Source: Hexactinellida sp. DTS-2022 (Eukaryota; Porifera; Hexactinellida). Taken from it: a stretch of DNA of 64,000 nucleotides. The stretch covers positions 3,906,001 to 3,970,000 of the forward strand of contig JAPNXP010000002.1 of the NCBI GenBank assembly GCA_028753945.1. The letters run 5' to 3'. The position numbers were made by a program, and so were the translations under genes. Below, one piece after another: positions 35,815 through 47,471 of this stretch; the first letter of the stretch is position 1, and every line of letters starts with the position of its first letter. The notes beneath the pieces were generated by a model. That model ran no database searches. It was not told where the DNA came from and saw only the letters and a list, made by a program, of their open reading frames with translations.

Positions 35815-35965
35815 TTCAATAATCCAATATTACTTGAGCATATTTGGAATAATCCAATAAAAGTTGAGAATATTTGGAATAATCCAATAAAAACTTGAGT
35901 ATATTTGCAATAATCCAATAAAACTGGGGTATATTTGCAATAATCCAATAAAACTGGAAAATATT
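35815..35965. repeat. Minisatellite, ~30-bp unit
   Basis: About five copies of aatccaataaaactgagtat followed by atttgcaat, with single-base variation. The minus-strand frame across it (repeated LLDYCKYT) is an artefact. Confidence 0.85.
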
Positions 35966-36202
35966 TACATATAAGTGGAGTATTGTTGATTATATTTGGA
36001 AACTTTGAAAAAACTGAGCATTTATGGCATTTTCCCATAATAGTAGGATAAATATATATCACTATTTGCCCAACCCAGTATTTGTTTCCAGGTAAACCTA
36101 AAAGTACTAAATGTGTGTGAAACTCTAGGATAAATATTTGGGAGTTTATTATTTTTTATAATTAAAAAAAAAAATAGAATAGTAGAGGATATATAACAAA
36201 TA

Positions 36203-36510
36203 CAGTGGAACCCCGCGTATCGGGGCACTCGCGTATTGGGGCACGCCTCGTATCGGGGCAGTCGGTTGAGAATTTGGTTTTTTCAACCATTAAAAATAAC
36301 CCCGCGTGTCGGGGCGCCATTCACTTATCGGGGCACTCCACCGAAGATTATTTCTCTTGAGTAACATGCTTTTTACTTTTGAGCAGCTTAATATTCTTTG
36401 TAATGGCCGCTAAGCGTCACCCACTCACGCTAGAGACTCGTGCTGAGGTAATCGGGGGAGTTTTTCAAAAAAAGAAATCCGTGTATATCATAGATTTGTG
36501 ACTCCTAGTG
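36203..36510 (+). mobile_element. 5' fragment of a Tigger/pogo element
   Basis: Begins CAGTGGAACCCCGCGTATCG after TA (36201-36202), with further tatcggggca repeats to about 36345. It carries the beginning of a transposase at 36403. The 3' part is missing. Confidence 0.75.
36403..36501 (+). pseudogene. Tigger/pogo transposase N-terminus, truncated
   Basis: An ATG opens a 32-codon frame reading MAAKRHPLTLETRAEVIGGV, the start of the CENP-B/pogo-type helix-turn-helix DNA-binding domain, which in pogo transposases recognises the terminal repeats. The match ends after FQKKK and a TGA follows at about 36499. No DDE domain is found downstream, where another pogo-like end starts at 36522. It fits the CAGTGGAACC terminus 200 bp upstream. 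The identification rests on a short stretch but agrees in position, strand and flanking terminus. Confidence 0.65.
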
Positions 36511-36599
36511 TAGGTAAAGTACTGTAATACCTCGTTTACGCGGTTTTTTTAACGCGTTTTCGTTTTACGCTGAACAATTTTTGCATCCGCACATTTTGA

Positions 36600-36845
36600 T
36601 CAAAAATCCATGTCGAATTTTGATCAAATTTGACATGTCGAACTTTGATCAAATTCAAAGTAAATTTGATTTCATCAAAGTTCTACCGTATGCTGCCTAA
36701 GTAGAACTTTGATCAAATTCTAAGTAAATTTGATTTGATCAAAGTTCTACTGTTTGCTGCCTATGTAGAACTTTGATCAAATTCAAAGTAAATTTGATTT
36801 TATCAAAGTTCTACAATTATGTAGTGATGTAGAAATTTGATCAAC
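36600..36845. repeat. Tandem palindromic repeat, ~75-bp unit
   Basis: Three to four units of gtagaactttgatcaaattc, a turn aaagtaaatttga, and tcaaagttctac, separated by tgctgcctatgt. Each unit can fold into a hairpin. Confidence 0.85.
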
Positions 36846-37043
36846 AGTTCTATAAAATAACAATGCTTACCATTCGTTTATCTATATAAAGACAAATCAA
36901 ATGTAGTAGGACTAGCATTTGAAAATGATACATAAATAATAATAAATGAGCAGATTATAATGAGAGCATAATTATGAAGAAACATACGAAAGAAAAATAA
37001 TGGATTAATGGTGAGTTATGAGTCAGCTAGAAAACTTACGAAT

Positions 37044-38363
37044 TTATTGAAAAATTTCTAATTTGCTTGTTATATTGGACCTACAAGTCGGACATCTGTC
37101 TCCTGGTGTGAAATTGATCTCGCAATTTCCACAAACTTGTGCATGCCCACAGGGTAAGAATACAAATGTAGATATTCTGTTTTGCAAGCAAATAACGCAT
37201 GGATTAACCAAAGGTTCTTCATTGATTTCAATATCCTCATCACTCTCTTCACAATCGGAATAGTAGAGGCATCTATCAGAACTATGATTTTTACCCACTG
37301 TGTAAGATATTTCTTTAAGATATTGTATAGGAGTATATTCTTTACTTTCAAGTTTTTCTCTGCAAATAATTCTTAGTTTTTCGTTTTCAATATCCTTTTT
37401 CCTTCTCTCCCCAATTTCTAAGCCGTAAAATAACCTCCCATACTCCAGGTCATATTTTACAATTATCCTTTCAAGCATTTCCATAAATGTCCATATATTC
37501 GGTGTTTTTACACGAATAATCGATTTCAAACCTCTGTGATAAACTTCGCAACAGTTGTTTGTTTTGTGAACTGAATGATAAACGGACAAATCATCTCTCA
37601 TTATCCATTCCTTTCTAACATACTCCTTAAATTTAGTGAGAAGATGTGCATCTGTTGGGCTAAGCATTAGTGACGACATATTGCTTACTAGAATATGAAA
37701 TACCGATATAATATCCTTTTGAGGTAGGAGTGGCAGACTCATTATCTCCTTAACCCAATTTGGGAAATTGGAATTTTTCGCATAATAGGATGTAAGTTGT
37801 AGCTTTTGTACCTTGCCCCATATCGCCTTACAATAATGAAAGAGGCAACCAGACATGTTTATTTGAGGAAACATATCCCGGAATACGTTCCTTGGTGCTC
37901 GTTCATAATCACCTACTGCCAATTCCGGATGAAAATCTGGGACAATTTCCACAATTTTCCTCAAAGTAGCTTCATACAATAAGTGATTTTTTTGCGACAT
38001 TAGAACATGAATGGCTGGTAGAGCATGATGACCAATTTGGATAAATATGGTAAATAATTGGTAAAATAATTTCGGTACAACATAGAAAGTCCCGTCAAAA
38101 TTAACACTTTTCGTGGTTTTTAGAGTCGAAAGCATTAAGTCCGAAACAAAAATAGCTGCGAAACCTTCGGGGATAACTACTATAGATCGAAAGTTTGATG
38201 TAAAACGAGTGAGTCTCAACATGTTATCAAATTCTTCTGGTGTCTTGGGATTTCTTGGAATCTCAATCCTTCTTCTCTTCAGCATAGTATTTCGTACATG
38301 TCGATAACTAATTAAAGCGCCAGCTTGATCACCGCTCGTGACATCGTCAAAAACTAATCGCAA
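37044..38363 (-). CDS. Mutator-like (MULE) transposase with C-terminal RING finger
   Basis: Uninterrupted 439-codon frame. Residues 84-180 match the MULE transposase core: VNFDGTFYVVPKLFYQLFTI with the first Asp at 90, AVGDYERAPRNVF with the second Asp at 152, and GCLFHYCKAIW with the family's C-x2-H at 173/176. NCCEVYHRGLK gives a candidate third acidic residue, Glu273. Residues 389-427 form a C3HC4 RING finger: CVIC, then LPCGHAQVCGNC, then RCPTC, all eight ligands present. RING fingers of this kind usually recruit ubiquitin-conjugating enzymes. The frame starts with TTG here and is open back to about 38405; the first ATG is codon 27 (38285). The usual N-terminal FLYWCH or other zinc finger of MULE proteins is absent, so an upstream exon or truncation is likely. 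A C-terminal acidic stretch (CEESDEDIEINEE) precedes the RING. Either a recently active element or a domesticated gene is possible. Confidence 0.85.
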   Translation of the reverse strand: MRLVFDDVTSGDQAGALISYRHVRNTMLKRRRIEIPRNPKTPEEFDNMLRLTRFTSNFRSIVVIPEGFAAIFVSDLMLSTLKTTKSVNFDGTFYVVPKLFYQLFTIFIQIGHHALPAIHVLMSQKNHLLYEATLRKIVEIVPDFHPELAVGDYERAPRNVFRDMFPQINMSGCLFHYCKAIWGKVQKLQLTSYYAKNSNFPNWVKEIMSLPLLPQKDIISVFHILVSNMSSLMLSPTDAHLLTKFKEYVRKEWIMRDDLSVYHSVHKTNNCCEVYHRGLKSIIRVKTPNIWTFMEMLERIIVKYDLEYGRLFYGLEIGERRKKDIENEKLRIICREKLESKEYTPIQYLKEISYTVGKNHSSDRCLYYSDCEESDEDIEINEEPLVNPCVICLQNRISTFVFLPCGHAQVCGNCEINFTPGDRCPTCRSNITSKLEIFQ

Positions 38364-38405
38364 AATACAATTAATTCTCTTTTTTATGGATATTTTACAT
38401 AATTT

Positions 38406-38985
38406 TTAAGATTTAGTGGTAACAAAGCGGTTCTACATTTCCAAAAAAACAAAAATGATGATTTAGAGATAGTAGATAGTTAGGGATATGTATCTGTCGT
38501 ATAGTAAGTTCATCCAAATATATTATTGGTCAAATGAATACATATTTGCTTCACTATTCACACTAGAAATACCCGGTTGTGGGAGGTACCCGAAGGTGTA
38601 GGGTTGCGGTGTGAAGGGAATTTTAATTCCCTTCACAACACAATTCCCTTTCTGTGGGATTTCCCAAGATTTCTCTTAAGTTGGTCTCTATCAGGATTCC
38701 CATAGGTAAAAATAATTTCCATTCAAAACGATATTGGAAATCCTATGGGAATTCCCATGGGAGTAACATACACACGGAAACCTTGGCTATCTGAGAGTTC
38801 CGGATGTTGGATTTTTTAGTGTTTAAACACTAGGTATTTAAAATTTTATTCGATGTTTATAATATTTGGAAACGCATCTATTGGTTTAATATGTGTTACT
38901 ATGAGAATGAACCGTTTTTTTAAGCGATTTCGTTTTACGCGGGCTTTTCAAGGAACGCATCTACCGCGTAAAAAGAGGGACACCT
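38406..38985. other. Non-coding stretch upstream of the MULE-RING ORF
   Basis: No FLYWCH-like motif is readable on the minus strand. A GC-richer block at 38570-38800 has mirrored segments (gaagggaattttaattccct; tgggaattcccatggga). Confidence 0.4.
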
Positions 38986-38988
38986 GTA

Positions 38989-40100
38989 TAATGTGAAATT
39001 GTAATGTGTAGTACTACTTAAATATCAGCCTTAACTCATGGTTTTGACTATATGTATAAGATTTGTTGTGTAGGTGCTAACTTAAGGGTAATCTGTATTG
39101 ATATTCGGGCGTTCACGGTGAATCTCAGAATTGCATAATTTACTACTAGGAATACTCTAGATGAGATAGAGATTGACTTCTATGATTTTTTTTCTTCTTA
39201 ATTTTCAATCAAGATGGTGTTTTTTAATAAAATAAGACGTCGACTTCCTTATATGGGCATGACATTTTTTCAAAAATTGTTGAATCTTTTTGAATTTTAA
39301 ACATATTATTATGAGACTATTTCCTCTCAGTAATAATTTTTATTTTATTTATTTTTGCTGAAGAAACGATGCTAAAGGGCATTTTTTCAAAATAATCATA
39401 AAACGCAGTCGTGCACTAAACTATCGTTATAAAATGTTAGAAGAAAAATTTTTCAATTCTAGTTCAAGGGTCTGAGGATGCATCATGTGTTACCCCAGAG
39501 AAATTTTTTGACTTTCTGATTATTATTTTTGGTTTTATAAGCATTCTAAGGCTGCGGCCCACGAATTTTTCCGAATTTCAACATCAAAAGAGGTGATAAA
39601 ATTCTACACTGCCATATATTGTTCCCAAAATTAAAAATTTCGGAATCTACAGGTCAAAATATACAGGTTCACGTCAAAAAGTTCAGGAATATGTCAAAAA
39701 TTAGGAAATTAGGGGCATAAAAGAATATGAAGGGTATGCAAGTACCCGGTGATCATATATTACTGTGGGAAATTGGACAACAGAATAATTCTGTTATTCT
39801 TTATAAAAATGCGGCAGCTTCTTATCTATGCGTAGCATTTGTTTTCAACACTTTTACAATAATATATCATGAGTTATGACCAATTTATGACTATGGTTTT
39901 GTCTGTTTTGTCATATTTTCACACCTCAAGGCCCTCAAATATACAATAAAGTATTATATAAAACACCAATTTGGTAATACAAATATGGAAATAGCATTTG
40001 CGCACAAAATGAGACGTTACACAACACGATCCAATCATTATTCGATAAGTTATGGACTTTTGGGCCACAGAAGGGGGCAAAAAATCTGACATTTCACACC
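38989..40100. other. Non-coding stretch
   Basis: AT-rich; nothing recognised on either strand. Confidence 0.5.
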
Positions 40101-40560
40101 TGTTGATATTTCAGAAACGCTTTGAGATAAAATGATCATAGGCATTAGAAAATACTGTAAATACCTGACTTTCTATGTGTTTATAATACATTTTAGGACT
40201 CTAGGTGTCACACTTTTTAACATGACCATATATGGTAATTTGATGTGCCCAATTTTGATGACGAAGCAAATTTTGTAACTCTTGATTTCTGGACAGCAGA
40301 GACTAGCTCTAAAATTCTAGTCACATCATGATATTATTTCTTACTCATTGGATAAACTTTTGGGATTATATTATAATTCGAATGATGTGTTCTGATTTCA
40401 AATGCCCAAATATGGTGGTGTCAAAGTGGCAATATGTTAAAAAGCTGACAAAAATCCAACTTCTGATCCAAATGAGATAGAGCTTAGCTCTAAATTTCTA
40501 AAAATAGTCTAATTCAATTTCAAATGACATTATCTATTTTATGCAGTTTAGGAACTCCTT
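40101..40560 (+). repeat. Interspersed repeat family R, copy 4
   Basis: Contains gaccatatatggtaatttga, cccaattttgatgacgaag and the agctctaaa segments of the family; more diverged than the other copies. Confidence 0.55.
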
Positions 40561-41142
40561 TTCCTCGCACTTTCATATTCTGGACTCAGCCACTTCGACA
40601 CAAATTAATTAAATGCTAATTATGAAGGTGTAAAAAAAGACCATTTTGGCATATGGATGTAAAAAAGAGAATTTTTATTCTAGAAAGTCAAACTTTTTTT
40701 TATAATGCTCAGTATATGTAGGCGCATGTTTTAAAAGCGGGCAGTTTTGGCAATATAATACAAAAAAATTGAATTAGTATACTTTTAATGAAAAATAGTG
40801 GGTTTTTTTTGACCAATTTCACAAAAATGACAATAACATAGAGTAGATTAAAGAAAAAGCATATTTCGGTTCGATTTAAAACATTGAGTTTTGACTCAGG
40901 TATATTTTATAATTGACATGTTTCGCGCTAAAAACTAACATAAAATTTTTTTGTAAATATTTGGCTAGTATGGATTAGGCCTATATTGACATTGTCTAGT
41001 TCATAACTAAGGATATATACATAGTAGAACTCTAATATTTTCAGGGATATCTTAGATATATTAGTACTATCCAAAAACGCAATAAAAACATTAGGTCGTC
41101 GGGTGTCAAAATATCAGTACAGAGCACCCTTAATTGTTTTAA

Positions 41143-41865
41143 GGTTAAATTACAGCAGATTCACCCAAAAAACACATGAATTTAGTTTTGAAGGTGGGAG
41201 TTTGATTTTCAGATATATGATAGAAGACATTATAGCTAGATTCAAACTGAAAACGAAATTAAATTATCTTCTATAACCTCGATTTTATAGGGCGTGCAGT
41301 TTTATGCTAATGCAAAAGTCTCTCATAGGGGGATTTCTTTATACTCCCCCTGATATGGATGTGGATTTCAAGAACATTATTTGCTTAAGACCTATACTGT
41401 GTGATCTATCAGATAGATCATCGTTATGGGCGGTTGGTGGGCGGTTTAGAATTTTGATAAGATCTAAATAAAAATATTGCGAACTTTTGGAACCAAAAAA
41501 TGAATAAAAAGGTCATCTTTTTATGCGAAATTTGATAAAATGTTTGAAAAATATATTCCAAGTCATAATTCAAAAATTTAAACCGTCTACCAACTCCGTA
41601 CGCATATAATCTTTGAATATTGATTCTGATAACAAACATTGATGGCCGCATTGCCAAATTACAACATAATATCGATCACCACTTTTGGAAATCGCCCTAT
41701 GGGAAATTTGTATTAACCAAATTTTGAAACCGACAAAAAATAAAAAGTATAATAGATAATGACATTTTCTTTTTGGTTTATTGCTTTGTATCGTACAGTA
41801 TATGTATCTATTTCTCACAATTACAGCTTAATACAAGAACTTTCATTTAAGTGGGTAATTTAACC
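41143..41865 (-). mobile_element. TTAA-flanked MITE, family T1, copy E
   Basis: Full length, reverse orientation. TTAA at 41139-41142; the right flank is TTAG (41866-41869), probably mutated. More diverged than copies D and F. Confidence 0.88.
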
Positions 41866-41892
41866 TTAGCCAAACATATTGGAGTTTTCTTA

Positions 41893-41973
41893 GAACCCCG
41901 CGTATCGGGGCACTCCCTCGTTTCGGGGCGCTGAGCGCTTGGACGGAGGTGCCCCGATACGCGGGGTTCCACT
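41893..41973. mobile_element. Mini pogo-type MITE (palindromic)
   Basis: About 80 bp: aaccccgcgtatcggggcac, short turn, and the complement ending in cgcggggttccact. Same terminus family as the Tigger fragment at 36203. The left CAGTGG is damaged. Confidence 0.7.
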
Positions 41974-41989
41974 TTACAACTAATAATAA

Positions 41990-42157
41990 TAAGTTTTGAT
42001 GGAACTTCATTGATTCAATTTCCCCCCGTAAATTGAAGACAGTATTGTTGGTGGTGTCGAGTTTGTCTCTCAAGGTGAACATTTCCTTCCGTATTTTCGT
42101 CATTCCGAGTCGATTTGACTCAACTTCGGAAACTAGTTGACGAGCAGAAAACGACAT
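41990..42157 (-). CDS. Possible small coiled-coil ORF or exon
   Basis: An ATG at 42157 opens a frame reading MSFSARQLVSEVESNRLGMT and later FTLRDKLDTTNNTVFNLRGE, a heptad-like pattern suggesting a coiled coil of about 50 residues. Downstream the frame runs into the pogo-type MITE and stops at 41843, so the natural 3' end or splice site would lie before about 41990. Upstream of the ATG the sequence is a gtgttgtgtggaag minisatellite. I recognise no family. It may be a chance frame. Confidence 0.3.
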
Positions 42158-42167
42158 TTTTGTTGTG

Positions 42168-42270
42168 GAAGGTGTTGGAAGGTGTTGTGTGGAAGGTGTT
42201 GTGTTGTGTGGAAGGTGTTGTGTTGTGTGGAAGGTGTTATGTGTGTGGAAGTGTTGTGTGGAAGGTATAA
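42168..42270. repeat. GGAAGGTGTTGTGT minisatellite
   Basis: Seven or so degenerate copies of ggaaggtgttgtgt directly upstream (on the minus strand) of the possible small ORF. Confidence 0.85.
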
Positions 42271-42329
42271 TGAAAAAGGTTTGAATATTCTCTTTATACA
42301 ACATTTTCATTCCAAATCGGAAAGTCACG

Positions 42330-42555
42330 ATTTCATAGCCGAATTGAGAAGATTATTTAAACTTCCTGTCACATGTGGTTATTGATTCTTGAAAATTTAA
42401 CCTAAATATCTTTTGTTGTATTCGGTTGTTATATGCTCTAATCACGATTTTATAGCCGAATTGAGAAGAGAATTTATATTTCCTGTCATGTGATTCTTTA
42501 AAATTTCAAGCAAACGTAAATATCTTTAGTTGATTTCGGTTGCTATAAGCTCCAA
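42330..42555. repeat. Tandem duplication, ~110-bp unit
   Basis: Two copies sharing tagccgaattgagaaga, cctgtcangtg, aaatatcttt and ttcggttg. Confidence 0.75.
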
Positions 42556-43520
42556 TAATTATTACAAATGGGATCGTAATGGTGATTACACCATAATCCC
42601 GTTGACCCGTTGAAAGCTAACTTCTGGGTAGAATTTGAATTTTCATCAATTTGTTGACCTAATTTAGGAAAACAACAACAACAAATATTCATATTATAAA
42701 TTTATAATTGCGAAATTCGAAAACTGCATAATTATTTACCTATCATAACATTTGTTTACCAATTAAAACTTTGAAAGTTAGTTTATATATCAAATATAAA
42801 TACGGTTTCTATTCCCCATCACTTTAATACAATCCGGACACACACACAACGAGAATTAATAATACGAGCCCTTCGGGGTCGGTCGCTTCGTGACGGATCA
42901 CTCTCTCACAAAGGCCGCTTCGCGAACTTTGTTCGTTCGTGGTGAACATTATGTAATACAAATAACGGCAGCCTTGCGGCCTTACCCACCGTGAGGTAAA
43001 ACAGAATAGAAAAAACCCTCACAGACGGGATGGGAGTGTGCTCCTTCTGATTGCACTTCCCCAATGTTTAATTTAACTAGAATTTCAATATTCAAATTAC
43101 ATTTCATCTTAGTGTAATAGAATTTATTAATGTTTGAAATAATTAAAGATTAATTACCTACTTGTAAATGAACGAAAAGTAAAGATTTCAAAGTATAGTC
43201 GACTTTAATAAATAACAAAAAGAAACTAATACATAAAAACGACTAAACTAATAAATCTAACGAAACAAACAAATACATAAAAACGACTAAACTAATAAAT
43301 CTACCGAAACAAACTAACTGGATAAAAACTAAATTAATGATAAATTTGTGTAGTTTAGTCCTCCTTAAGGCTCGAGTATAAAGTTGAAATTTTTTGTTCC
43401 ATTCAAATCCATAGTTATATCAGTAAAAGCCTACACTATACTGATTACAAATCCACCATCAGAATTGATTTCGAATAATAATCGCTCGAGTGATTGATTA
43501 TAGTTCCATATTGCGTAATA
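42556..43520. other. Non-coding stretch with a GC-rich hairpin block and short tandem repeat
   Basis: No gene. About 42865-43020 is GC-rich with short hairpins (gagcccttcggggtc, gccgcttcgcg, ggcagccttgcggcc). About 43225-43325 has a ~50-bp repeat of acataaaaacgactaaacta. Confidence 0.45.
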
Positions 43521-43524
43521 TTAA

Positions 43525-44244
43525 GGTTAAATTACGGCAGATTCACCAAAAAAAACACATGAATTTAGTTTTGAAGGTGGGAGTTTGAATTTCACATATA
43601 TGATGGAAGACATTATAGCTATATCGAAAATGAAAACAAAATCTAAATATCTTCTATAAATTCGAAATTATTTGGCTTGCAGTATTATGCTAATACAAAA
43701 GTCCCATAGGGGGATTTTTTCAGACTCCACCTGATAAGTGTGTGGTTTGCAAGATTATTATCTGCTAAAGACCTGTACTGTGTGATCTATCAGATAGATC
43801 ATCGTTATGGGCGGTGGGTGGGCGGTTTAGAATTTTGATAAGATCTAAATAAAAAATATTGCGACCTTTTGAAACCAAAAAATGAATAAAAAGGTTATCT
43901 TTTCATGCGAAATTTGATAAAATGCTTGATAAAAAAAATTCCAAGTCATAATTCAAAAATGTAAACCGTCTACCAACTCCTTACGCTTATAATCTTTGAA
44001 TATTGATTCTGATAACAAACATTGATGGCCGCATTGCCAAATTACCGCATAATATCTACCACCACTTTTGGAAATCGCCCTATGGGAGATTTGTATTAGC
44101 CAAATTTTGAAACCCACAAAAAATAAAAAGCATAATAGATAGGGACATTTTCTTTTTGGTTTATTGATTTGTATCGTATAGGTATATATTTTTCACAATT
44201 ACAGATTAATACAAGAACTTTCATTCACGTGGGGTAATTTAACC
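43525..44244 (-). mobile_element. TTAA-flanked MITE, family T1, copy F
   Basis: Full length, GGTTAAATTAC termini, TTAA at 43521-43524 and 44245-44248. The right side abuts a pogo-like end, so it inserted into or beside that repeat. Confidence 0.92.
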
Positions 44245-44248
44245 TTAA

Positions 44249-44410
44249 AAATTATCGAAAATATCCATAAAAAAGAGAATTAATTGTATGAAAATCATAG
44301 ATAAACCGCGTAAAACGAGTTTAGGATCGCGTAAAAAAGTTTTGGTCATAAAAAATTGTTCCGCGTAAAACGAAAACGCGTAAAAAACCGCGTAAAACGA
44401 GGTATTACTG
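44249..44410 (-). repeat. Pogo-like terminal segment (CAGTAATACCTCG family)
   Basis: On the minus strand it starts CAGTAATACCTCGTTTTACG beside TA (44411-44412) and runs through several ttacgcgg repeats to tatctatgattttcatacaa and tctcttttttatggatatt. The same segment is found at 57030-57160, with parts at 36522 and 38368. Confidence 0.8.
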
Positions 44411-44569
44411 TACATGTTTAGGATGCTTATGCACGAAAAAAAATTTAAGGGGTGAAATTCACATTTTCGGGATTTTCTATGAGTGGTTCCGTTATTAATA
44501 AACATTTGGAATATTTGGTATTTGATTGTTTGATCTAATACAGACATATTAAATTCTTAGTCATATTAA

Positions 44570-45466
44570 CGGTGTCCGGATAGCTCAAAATACCGAAATT
44601 CATTTTTCCACCGGAATATTTTTTTTCTTCTAAATATACACTTAATGACATAAATATTTGTCCTCCAATCTTAATTTTGATTTTGTCATGCATAAGTGTC
44701 ACAATATGACATTGCAACACCTCCATATATGGTAAAGATTACAAATTTCGCCGATATCCTTGAAATTTTAAGAGTAGAGTATGAGTAAGAGTAGAGATTT
44801 TCTAGTTTTTTCTAGAAGTAATATATTGCGGGGGAATACTAAGACACTTTGGAATCGAAATGGAATGTTAGTAAGTGACTATATTGAGACATTAGAACTA
44901 ATAAACACCTAATTTTCAAAAGGTTCGTTCAAAGAATAATAAAAATTGATTTAAAAGCTTAGTTTTGATGGAATGCATTGAGTTATCGTGACAAACTCAA
45001 CTGCATTATCAATAACATAAGTATATCTTTAAAAAATAGTAAGTAGAATGAGTAATTTATAATTTGGGTTTGAATATAGGAACAGAATGTGTGAAATTTC
45101 CCAATAAATTGAAGAAATGTGGACTTTGAATCGAAAACTGTAAAAAAATTGAGTAAAAAAAAGTAAATTAATTGTTAACGCAAGTTGGATAGGTTTCTAA
45201 GTAACTCAATATCTTATACAACAACTAGTTAGAAGTTGGGAAGTGCTTCTACAAAAGATTATAGCCTATTAGACTATGTTACGGTCAATTAGAAGCCATT
45301 TTTAGAAATTCTATTTATATTTTCCTACATTTTGAAATTTGAATTTTTTAAAGTGCAGTTATTCTTAGAAATGCCATCCTAGATACTTGTTATATATCAC
45401 AAGTAGTTATGATGAATCAATAATAATTTACCATTATAAATAGTGTAAAAACCTATCCGGACACCG
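44570..45466. mobile_element. TTAA-flanked element, CGGTGTCCGGATAG termini
   Basis: Left CGGTGTCCGGATAG after TTAA (44566-44569), right CTATCCGGACACCG before TTAA (45467-45470). About 900 bp with no gene. The terminus resembles that of the 7388 element (GGTGTCC). Confidence 0.85.
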
Positions 45467-45470
45467 TTAA

Positions 45471-46788
45471 AATAGAAATTCTATCTAATCAAATGTTTAA
45501 AGAATTCGATCTAAAACCAACATAGAAATTCGATCAGATGCATGTTTTATGATTTCGGGCTAATGCCAACATATGAAATTCGATCTAAAACCAAGATAGA
45601 ATTTCGATCTTATGAAGGCGCCCCGTTTAGTCGGCAAATAAATATAATATACCATGGCAGTGCCAAGCTTTTTCATCAAAGTTCAAAGGATACGATTGAT
45701 TATATAATAATTTGAATAATGCCTTCTGTAAAAAAAGCTGTCTACAGATGGGAAAAACCAATGGATTGAATGAACTGTTGCATTAATAGTGATCATGAAA
45801 TCCACAATAAATAATATTTATCGAAAGTTTGCTTACCAAAAAATCTCCTCCTACCTCCTTCACGCCTCCTCGGAGCCGGAGGCTCTACCTCCCTAGTAGG
45901 AGCGGAAGGTTAGATGAATCTAATAACGAAAAATACATAAAATTACCAAATATAATAAATTCTTGAATTGTTATCCAAATTCATAAATTGCCTCCAAAAA
46001 TTATTTAACTGAATTAAATTGTTGTATATTATAAGATACATTTGAACAATCTTGTAGGGAACGCCTGGGGATCCTAGCATGTTCCCGTTTTTTGGGGATC
46101 GTTCAAATTATACGGCATTTAACGAAAATTATCATTTAAGGAGTCAGGAAGTTAAATTTGCTAAGTTTCTATAGAACGTCTCTACAAAGTTAATCAGAAC
46201 ACTCCAATTTTTATATCAGCATGACTGGAAGCACATAAAAAGTCATCAGAAAAAATTCTATAACTATCTAGTAAATATCCATAATATTAGAAGTTGCGAA
46301 TTCATATATCCTCGGTTATAGCTTAATCAAATTTCTATACTATACTGATCCATACTAGCCAGGAAAAGTGAATTCACTATCTAAAATTATTTTTTCGAAT
46401 AGTAACCTCAATTATAAAATATTCTTTACTCCATTTAGCTGTGTTTGTGTCATAGGGAATTTTGATTTTAGGATTAAAATTTTCTAAAAATCATTTTTGG
46501 AAATCATATTCGAAAATATTCAAATTTTCCCATCTAAAAAATTGATTGCTCAATAAAACATAAAAACATTTGAAATTCCATACGACACAAACACAAGTAC
46601 TTGTAATTATTGAAGTTTTTTATAATGAATGTCCGGTTCAAAAAATGATATTTTTCCCCCTTATCACTTTTGGCGCAAAGTGTATTTTTTCAAAATTTTA
46701 CTTTTTTGTAAGTTTTTTCAATAAGTTCATAATAGTAATAAATAACAACAAATTGTGGCAGAAAATTTTTTTTTTTTTTTTTTATAAA
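45471..46788. other. Non-coding stretch
   Basis: No gene. Repeated aattcgatctaaaaccaa units occur at about 45500-45620, a GC-rich mirrored block (cctcggagccggaggctc) near 45870, and a T-run at 46768-46782. Confidence 0.45.
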
Positions 46789-47471
46789 CTGTAGACTGCC
46801 TAACTGATACACGTTGTAACAGGAGGAAAACAGGTCGAACTAATAATTCAAATTTCAAGAAAATTCGGATTCAGACATGGTTTTGTAGTCTCCATCGATT
46901 TCATTCAAAAAATCAAAATTTTCAGAAATTGTTGTGATGACGTAGCATAAAAGTGAACTCCTCCACTTGCCTGCCTCTTGCTTTTGTAAATTCTAAATGT
47001 TTTAATTTCATCGTAGAAAAACTCGAAAGAAGATATTAGCCTAAATAATATCTATTTAGTCTATTTGGTTTGACTAATATAGAGTTGTGATGGATATAAC
47101 TCAAATATATGTATTTTTTCGTTATCCTTGGTTCGTCAAGAAAAAATTTGTCGATTTTTTAAAAATGATGTAACTTTCGTTTAGTGAATTGGAAATGTTC
47201 AATATTTGAGATCTGATAACTAATAAGATAGTCGTAATTGTTCAAGTTTAGAAACAAAGGATTACTTACATGTCAACGACGTTATATCGATTAAAAGAGA
47301 AAGTATGTGTCATCACTTTTTGTCGAAATCCTCCTGTAAATTTTTTCAAAAATTCCAGCATGTTGATATATTAATGTGTTCTTGTTAGTTTTCAAATTAT
47401 TAGGTTCTAGATATTAAATACAAAGAACTACAGGTATGGTATTTCCTGAAAAGCACTCCGGCAGTCTACGG
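46789..47471 (+). mobile_element. TTAA-flanked element Z, copy 1
   Basis: Left CTGTAGACTGCC, right GGCAGTCTACGG followed by TTAA (47472-47475); the left flank is taaa, a likely mutated TTAA. About 683 bp. It forms a long inverted repeat with copy 2. Confidence 0.8.

Larger units (their letters stand above)
36522..38986. mobile_element. Pogo-like ends bracketing the MULE-RING ORF
   Basis: Left: CTGTAATACCTCGTTTACGC after TA at 36520-36521. Right: complement of CAGGTGTCCCTCTTTTTACG, followed by TA at 38987-38988. Both continue into ttacgcgg-rich sequence. The two ends differ, so they may belong to related but separate insertions. Sequence at 38368-38395 matches the family's internal segment seen at 44257-44284. 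Confidence 0.45.

Noticed and set aside
35604..36062. 152-residue repetitive protein on the minus strand
   Set aside because: Most of it is the 30-bp minisatellite; the rest has no motif.
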